Below, one piece after another: positions 60,018-64,000 of a DNA stretch of 64,000 nucleotides. The notes below the pieces were generated by a model. It saw only the letters and a program-made list of their open reading frames with translations. It searched no databases and had not been told where the DNA came from. The stretch comes from Chitinophaga parva (GTDB taxonomy: Bacteria > Bacteroidota > Bacteroidia > Chitinophagales > Chitinophagaceae), in contig NZ_QCYK01000001.1 in assembly GCF_003071345.1 (NCBI RefSeq), positions 806,001 through 870,000 of the forward strand, written 5' to 3'. A program made the translations under genes and the position numbers. Each line of letters starts with the position of its first letter. Position 1 is the stretch's first letter.

Positions 60018-60143
60018 GGCCTCATTTTGAGCGATTTCAAATTTTTTGCATATTTATGCACCAGTTTTTAGTGCTTCCTTAATGGATCGCGTGGGAAGGC
60101 ACTGTGGTATGGTTGGACCATACTCCATTAAACCTATTAGCTA

Positions 60144-61466
60144 ATGATCCGAACGTTTGTTAAGTCCCTGAAGTATGCCGGTACTGGCGATCTGCCAGCC
60201 TACGACATTAATCGAAATATTTGCATAGGTGTAAACCTGCTTTGTCTTTATGTGATCTTGCTCAACTTTGTCTCTGGCGCAATCTTTTATTTTCTCAGCA
60301 AGAATATACTCATACCGATTGGAGCCTACCTGGAAGCGGGCATCGTTTATGGGATCATTGAACTTAACCGGCGCAAGCGGTTCATGCTGGCAAATTTTTG
60401 TTTTTACATTACCATCAGCGTCGCAACATTTTATTTTACGGCCATCCTGGGGAGGGTGTCGGAGTCGCAACTGATGATCCTTTTTTTATTCGGGCTCATA
60501 TACTATCTTTTTTCCAAGAGGCGGATCCGTAATCTGGTCATCTGTTTTAACCTGCTACTGCTGGTTTGTATGGAGGTTAACAGTGAGCTGGAGATCATAC
60601 CTCCTACTCATTTTTCATTCGTCGTCCAGCATATAGTCCGTTGGCTGGTCTATGCGGTTGTCATTAGCCTTACACTCAAAATATTTCAGCTTTACCGCAA
60701 AAATACGCAGATGCTTATTGATCTGCACAGCTATCACAAAACAGTGAAGGCCTCTCTTATTGTGGAAGAGGAGCGCAACGAGTTAAAGAACTTACTCTTT
60801 CAACACATTGCCCACGATCTCAGGGGCCCTTATATTGGCGTTTCAACCGAAATCTATGCCCTTCACGCAAAATCGACCAAGGGTGTAATCATAAGGCCGG
60901 AAGACACGCTCAGTCTTATTAATGCCTCCAATCAGTACCGGGAAATGCTGGAGGATTTTATGGAGCTTTCCAAATTCAAAGACGCCAGCTTTAATGAGAT
61001 CGACCTGCAGGCAATCGACATTAAGGCCGAGGTGACAAAAATCGTATCTAAGCACAAGCACAGCATGGCGGCCAGGGGTGTCACGGCCAAAATCGAATTT
61101 TCTATGGGCTTCCCGGATTTGCTCATTGCTGACAAGCTAAAATTTGGCAGGATCGTACACAACCTGCTCACCAACGCAATCAAATTTACCGAGCCCGATA
61201 CCGTCGTCAGTATCCATATTCAGAACTTTGGCGATTACTGGCAGTTTCGGTTAAGGGACCAGGGGCGCGGGATTAAAGAGGATAAAGTGGGCTTATTATT
61301 TAAGCCCTATGTAACGGAGAAAACCCCAGCCAATCCCGATGGCGTTGGCCTGGGGCTCTATATAGTAAAACACTTGGTTAATATCATGGGGGCCAAGATC
61401 GTTGTGGAAACCCAGCCGACCGGTAGTGTCTTTGACATAACCTTCCCTATGAAAAAGACACTTTAG
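60144..61466 (+). CDS. Membrane sensor histidine kinase
   Basis: 440 residues. About six N-terminal membrane helices (about 27-190) form the sensor. The dimerisation region has FQHIAHDLRGPYIGV with the phospho-accepting His near residue 225. The ATPase part has LLTNAIKFT (N box), RDQGRGI (G1) and DGVGLGLYIVKHLV (G2). No periplasmic loop is long, so the signal may be sensed within the membrane. The gene ends 4 bases into the convergent terpene synthase gene. It probably works with the response regulator at 62735. Confidence 0.9.
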   Translation: MIRTFVKSLKYAGTGDLPAYDINRNICIGVNLLCLYVILLNFVSGAIFYFLSKNILIPIGAYLEAGIVYGIIELNRRKRFMLANFCFYITISVATFYFTAILGRVSESQLMILFLFGLIYYLFSKRRIRNLVICFNLLLLVCMEVNSELEIIPPTHFSFVVQHIVRWLVYAVVISLTLKIFQLYRKNTQMLIDLHSYHKTVKASLIVEEERNELKNLLFQHIAHDLRGPYIGVSTEIYALHAKSTKGVIIRPEDTLSLINASNQYREMLEDFMELSKFKDASFNEIDLQAIDIKAEVTKIVSKHKHSMAARGVTAKIEFSMGFPDLLIADKLKFGRIVHNLLTNAIKFTEPDTVVSIHIQNFGDYWQFRLRDQGRGIKEDKVGLLFKPYVTEKTPANPDGVGLGLYIVKHLVNIMGAKIVVETQPTGSVFDITFPMKKTL

Positions 61467-62581
61467 ACTTTCATCGTTACCTTTTCTTTTTGGCTGGTCT
61501 CTTGCCAGATGGAGACTGGGCGCTTATATCGCTGGGTATAAGTTTGCCAGGTCCAGCAGGCTTGTAGTACGGCCTTTAGTCCCTTTAAATAATTTGTCAA
61601 ATTGGTCTTTGACATTTCGGGCAGCGTTTCCATGCTGTCCTCGATGCGTTGGATAGTTTCGGTGTAGTCGGCCAGTAGTTGGCGGATAATATGGCCGGAT
61701 ACCTGGATGGCTTCGTCCAGGCGCATCCGAAAATTATTAGCCAACACGATAAAGACCAGGTTAGAGTCACTGGCTGAATCGATGACTTCTTTTTCAAAAG
61801 AAAATAGATCGTTGGTCAGGGCGCCGACATAGGATACTGTTTCGTTGGCTTTTTTTACATCGGTGGCCAGGCCGGCGCTTTCTAGCTCGTCCCAGTCCAG
61901 GAAGCAGCTGTTGGCATACTCGATCATGGCCACAGTGTGGGGCATGCCACTGATGTCAGCACGGAGCTTGATATATGCTTCAACCGATGGGATATAGCCC
62001 AGGGTGGCAGCGTCATATGATTTATGGGCGGCATCGATGTGGGTGAGGTAGAGCCGGAGAAAATGGTCAAACCAGGATTTGGGGGCGCCATTGGCTATTT
62101 CCTGGAGCACTTCTACGTTGGCTGTTTCTGCCAGGGAGGCGCCACGGGAAAGCCTGAGATCGTTGCCAATGGCTGCCAGCCGGTCTCTGATCTCATAAAG
62201 GACCTGCATTTCCTGGTTGGTAGGCTTGGCATCTCTGCCCATTTTGTCGTTGAGGTAAAAGTCTACCGCGTAGTTTTTGGAGATGGTGATGATTTTTTGC
62301 AGTGGTGCTTCCGGGAACAAGAACATAGAGCAGGTGATGTAGGCATCTGCATCAGGCAGCAGGATCCCGTATTGCTGCCCGAAGGAGGTCGTCCGCTGTT
62401 TGAGGGTGGCCATTTCAGGATGGGCTGCAGCGTCACTGCAGAAAAGATCAAATTGGAAATTTTCGGAATTAAACAGCGAAAGCAGGGAGACTTGTTTGGT
62501 TGTTTTAAGGCTTTCCGCGTATTGTTGGTGGATGGCATGCAATGCCACAGCCACTACGTTCGGCACGTTTGGTACTAGCAT
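61463..62581 (-). CDS. Class I terpene synthase
   Basis: 372 residues. The metal-binding motifs are NDKMGRD (111-117, the variant aspartate-rich motif) and NDLFSFEKE (257-265, the NSE triad N257, S261, E265). The pyrophosphate-sensing Arg (R208) sits 49 residues before NSE, and RY (about 345-346) near the C-terminus caps the active site. The length fits bacterial sesqui- or diterpene cyclases. It would convert a linear prenyl diphosphate to a cyclic terpene. No oxidase or prenyltransferase is adjacent, so the product may be released as such. Confidence 0.85.
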   Translation of the reverse strand: MLVPNVPNVVAVALHAIHQQYAESLKTTKQVSLLSLFNSENFQFDLFCSDAAAHPEMATLKQRTTSFGQQYGILLPDADAYITCSMFLFPEAPLQKIITISKNYAVDFYLNDKMGRDAKPTNQEMQVLYEIRDRLAAIGNDLRLSRGASLAETANVEVLQEIANGAPKSWFDHFLRLYLTHIDAAHKSYDAATLGYIPSVEAYIKLRADISGMPHTVAMIEYANSCFLDWDELESAGLATDVKKANETVSYVGALTNDLFSFEKEVIDSASDSNLVFIVLANNFRMRLDEAIQVSGHIIRQLLADYTETIQRIEDSMETLPEMSKTNLTNYLKGLKAVLQACWTWQTYTQRYKRPVSIWQETSQKEKVTMKV

Positions 62582-62734
62582 GATAGGTAAGGTTTAATAG
62601 GTGAACAAAAATGGAATTGGATAAGGAATTTACGACGGAATAATCATTAAAAATTCAGAGCACATGATAACACGGATCGCGTTTATAGGTGTTTTTATAG
62701 AGTCCGGTTTTTTAACCCCTTAATTGTGTTGCAG

Positions 62735-63346
62735 ATGAAATCTATACTCATTGTTGATGATCATGGCATCGTCCGACAGGGCCTCTCTAAGATCGTTACC
62801 GAAGTGCTTGGGTACTCGGATTTGGACCAGGCCGAGAACTGTCATTCGCTCATGGCCGCCTTGCATAAAAAGACCTATACTCATTTACTTGCCGACATAG
62901 TGCTACCGGATGGTCAAATACTTGAGGTGCTGCCCACGATCCGAAAATTGTATCCTGACACCGGCGTCGCAATACTGAGCCAGCAGCCGGCCAATATATT
63001 TGTGCCCGTGTTGGCAGATCATGGTATAAAAAAGTACATTTTAAAATCGGCACCGGACGAGGAATTGGTAAGTGATCTGCGGGATTTTATTGAGGACGTA
63101 CCCGGCCCGCTATACCGGGGCCTTTTCAGAAAGACGCCTTTTGATGATCTGTCCCACCGTGAGCTGGAAGTGCTTCATTATATTCTTTGCGGTGAAAAAC
63201 CAGGCGGTATTGCCAATAAGTTGGGTATATCCTATTCTACTGTTGGCACCCACACCCAAAGGATATATGAGAAAACCGCTACCAGGTCCATTAAGCAACT
63301 TACCAAACTTTCAGCCCAGTTTGGGCTGACGGAGGGGCGGGAGTAG
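62735..63346 (+). CDS. LuxR/NarL-type response regulator
   Basis: 203 residues from the ATG at 62735 (MKSILIVDDHG); a GTG at 62726 is less likely. The receiver domain (about 1-120) has the acidic pair DDH, the phospho-acceptor Asp in ADIVLPDG (near 53) and a Lys in ILKSAPDE (near 105). The C-terminal LuxR-type HTH (about 140-200) has LSHRELEVLHYILCGEKPGG and LGISYSTVGTHTQRIYEK. It probably pairs with the histidine kinase at 60144 and may control the terpene synthase between them. Confidence 0.9.
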   Translation: MKSILIVDDHGIVRQGLSKIVTEVLGYSDLDQAENCHSLMAALHKKTYTHLLADIVLPDGQILEVLPTIRKLYPDTGVAILSQQPANIFVPVLADHGIKKYILKSAPDEELVSDLRDFIEDVPGPLYRGLFRKTPFDDLSHRELEVLHYILCGEKPGGIANKLGISYSTVGTHTQRIYEKTATRSIKQLTKLSAQFGLTEGRE

Positions 63347-63347
63347 A

Positions 63348-63749
63348 TTATTTCGTGGGTCTGGCCTTACGTCCCCTTCCGGGAGTGCCTTTTTTCTTCT
63401 TCTCTATACGGGCCTTTTGACTGTGGCGTAGCGCTTCCTTGTAGGCGGCCAGGTCCTCATCGGTAATGGAGTCCAACTCGCTACCCAGTGCGGTCATTCC
63501 TCCATCCAGGGCTTCGGCGATGGCAAAGAGGGTCGTGGATGCTGCGTTTATTTTTCCCTGGAACACTCCGATCAGGGTCGCTTTGGGAATGCCAGAAGCA
63601 CGCTCCAGCTTCTGGTAACTATCAACCGTTTCACTCCTTTGCTTTTGCCTTGGGCCGGTGGGGCCAGCCAGCTGCTTATTGTGCTGTAGGCGCCTGAAAA
63701 GCGCCAAGGCAAACCGGAGCTTTATGCTTTCCTTTTCCCGGGTTTCCAT
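63348..63749 (-). CDS. XRE-family transcriptional regulator
   Basis: 133 residues. A basic N-terminus precedes the helix-turn-helix region: VDSYQKLERASGIPKATLIGVFQGKINAASTTLFAIAEALD. The C-terminal tail is highly basic (KKKKGTPGRGRKARPTK). It is convergent with the response regulator gene, with one base between stop codons. A likely role is element or cargo regulation. Confidence 0.75.
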   Translation of the reverse strand: METREKESIKLRFALALFRRLQHNKQLAGPTGPRQKQRSETVDSYQKLERASGIPKATLIGVFQGKINAASTTLFAIAEALDGGMTALGSELDSITDEDLAAYKEALRHSQKARIEKKKKGTPGRGRKARPTK

Positions 63750-63963
63750 TACGGGAAAATGGGTTGATTTTCAATAACATTTGGTATGTGATCACATACC
63801 GCTAGAAGATTTTGGAATTTTTTACTACATTGTAGAGTCCGTTTTACAATCCTATCCACGCGCTCTGCTCTGATTATAGCCTGGGATGTGGCGTTTGTCC
63901 ATCCTGTTGTCATGTTTTTTTTCAAGGATTTCCATTGTTTGAACCTAAATCTTATTTCGTCCG

Positions 63964-64000
63964 ATGACTTCTAAACACTTAACCGTCGCAATTGTCGATG
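63964..64000 (+). CDS. Start of a probable second response regulator (cut by window edge)
   Basis: Only 12 codons are visible: MTSKHLTVAIVD, followed by G-A/T... at the edge. The hydrophobic strand ending in an acidic residue (TVAIVD-) is the usual start of a receiver domain. No more can be said. Confidence 0.4.
   Translation, partial: MTSKHLTVAIVD

Noticed and set aside
62024..62578. Plus-strand frame of 184 residues antisense to the terpene synthase
   Set aside because: No motif or start signal; the minus strand carries intact terpene synthase motifs.
1..64000. CRISPR array, tRNA, rRNA or integrase gene
   Set aside because: No regularly spaced repeats, tRNA/rRNA signature or tyrosine/serine recombinase motifs were seen on either strand, so element ends cannot be assigned.

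Overview
The window looks like about 64 kb of a Bacteroidota genome, most likely a Chitinophagaceae (Chitinophaga-like) bacterium. This rests on a SusC/SusD pair with a FecR anti-sigma and an ECF sigma factor, an RteC-type regulator, the CTnDOT-style tra gene set (traE, F, G, I, J, K, M, N) and weak Shine-Dalgarno sequences. Most of it appears to be an integrative conjugative element (ICE). No integrase, tRNA, rRNA or CRISPR array is visible, so the element ends lie outside the window or cannot be recognised. All family names come from reading the translations; no database search was run.

Layout: (1) 0-6.3 kb holds the tail of a gene cut by the window edge, a possible defence nuclease (McrB-like N-terminus plus PD-(D/E)XK domain), small genes with an HTH-like protein, two orphan DNA methyltransferases (m4C type and Dam type) and a primase-polymerase. 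(2) 6.4-15.9 kb is an uninterrupted tandem array of seven paralogous genes of unknown function, built from 19 copies of a degenerate 130-160-residue module. This is the most striking unexplained feature. (3) 16-33 kb is the mating-pair-formation operon, read right to left, from RteC-like regulators through traE, traF, the VirB4-type ATPase traG, traI-like genes, traJ, traK, a traL-like gene, traM and traN. (4) 33.6-45.2 kb is cargo: an AraC regulator; a MauE-like membrane protein with a small Cys-containing exported peptide and a secreted propeller-like protein; and a TlpA thioredoxin, SusD, SusC, FecR and ECF sigma set. (5) 45.2-47.9 kb is a decayed patch with an intact Tai4-like immunity lipoprotein, the C-terminal stump of a Tae4-type amidase and gene remnants. 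(6) 47.9-52.4 kb is the mobilization block: a T4CP coupling protein interrupted by a one-base frameshift, a MobB-type relaxase, a small accessory protein and a hairpin-rich oriT candidate. (7) 52.4-59.3 kb has small ICE genes, a third orphan methyltransferase (m5C) with a long overlapping reading frame, and a family of small exported proteins. (8) 59.3-64 kb has a structured intergenic region, a second HTH-like paralogue, a histidine kinase, a class I terpene synthase, a LuxR-type response regulator, an XRE regulator and the start of another probable response regulator.

Read together, the element has DNA transfer machinery, methylation and primase functions that could help it establish in a new host, and cargo for envelope functions and terpenoid synthesis. 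The coupling-protein frameshift suggests that transfer may be disabled in this isolate, unless it is a sequencing error or a recoding site.
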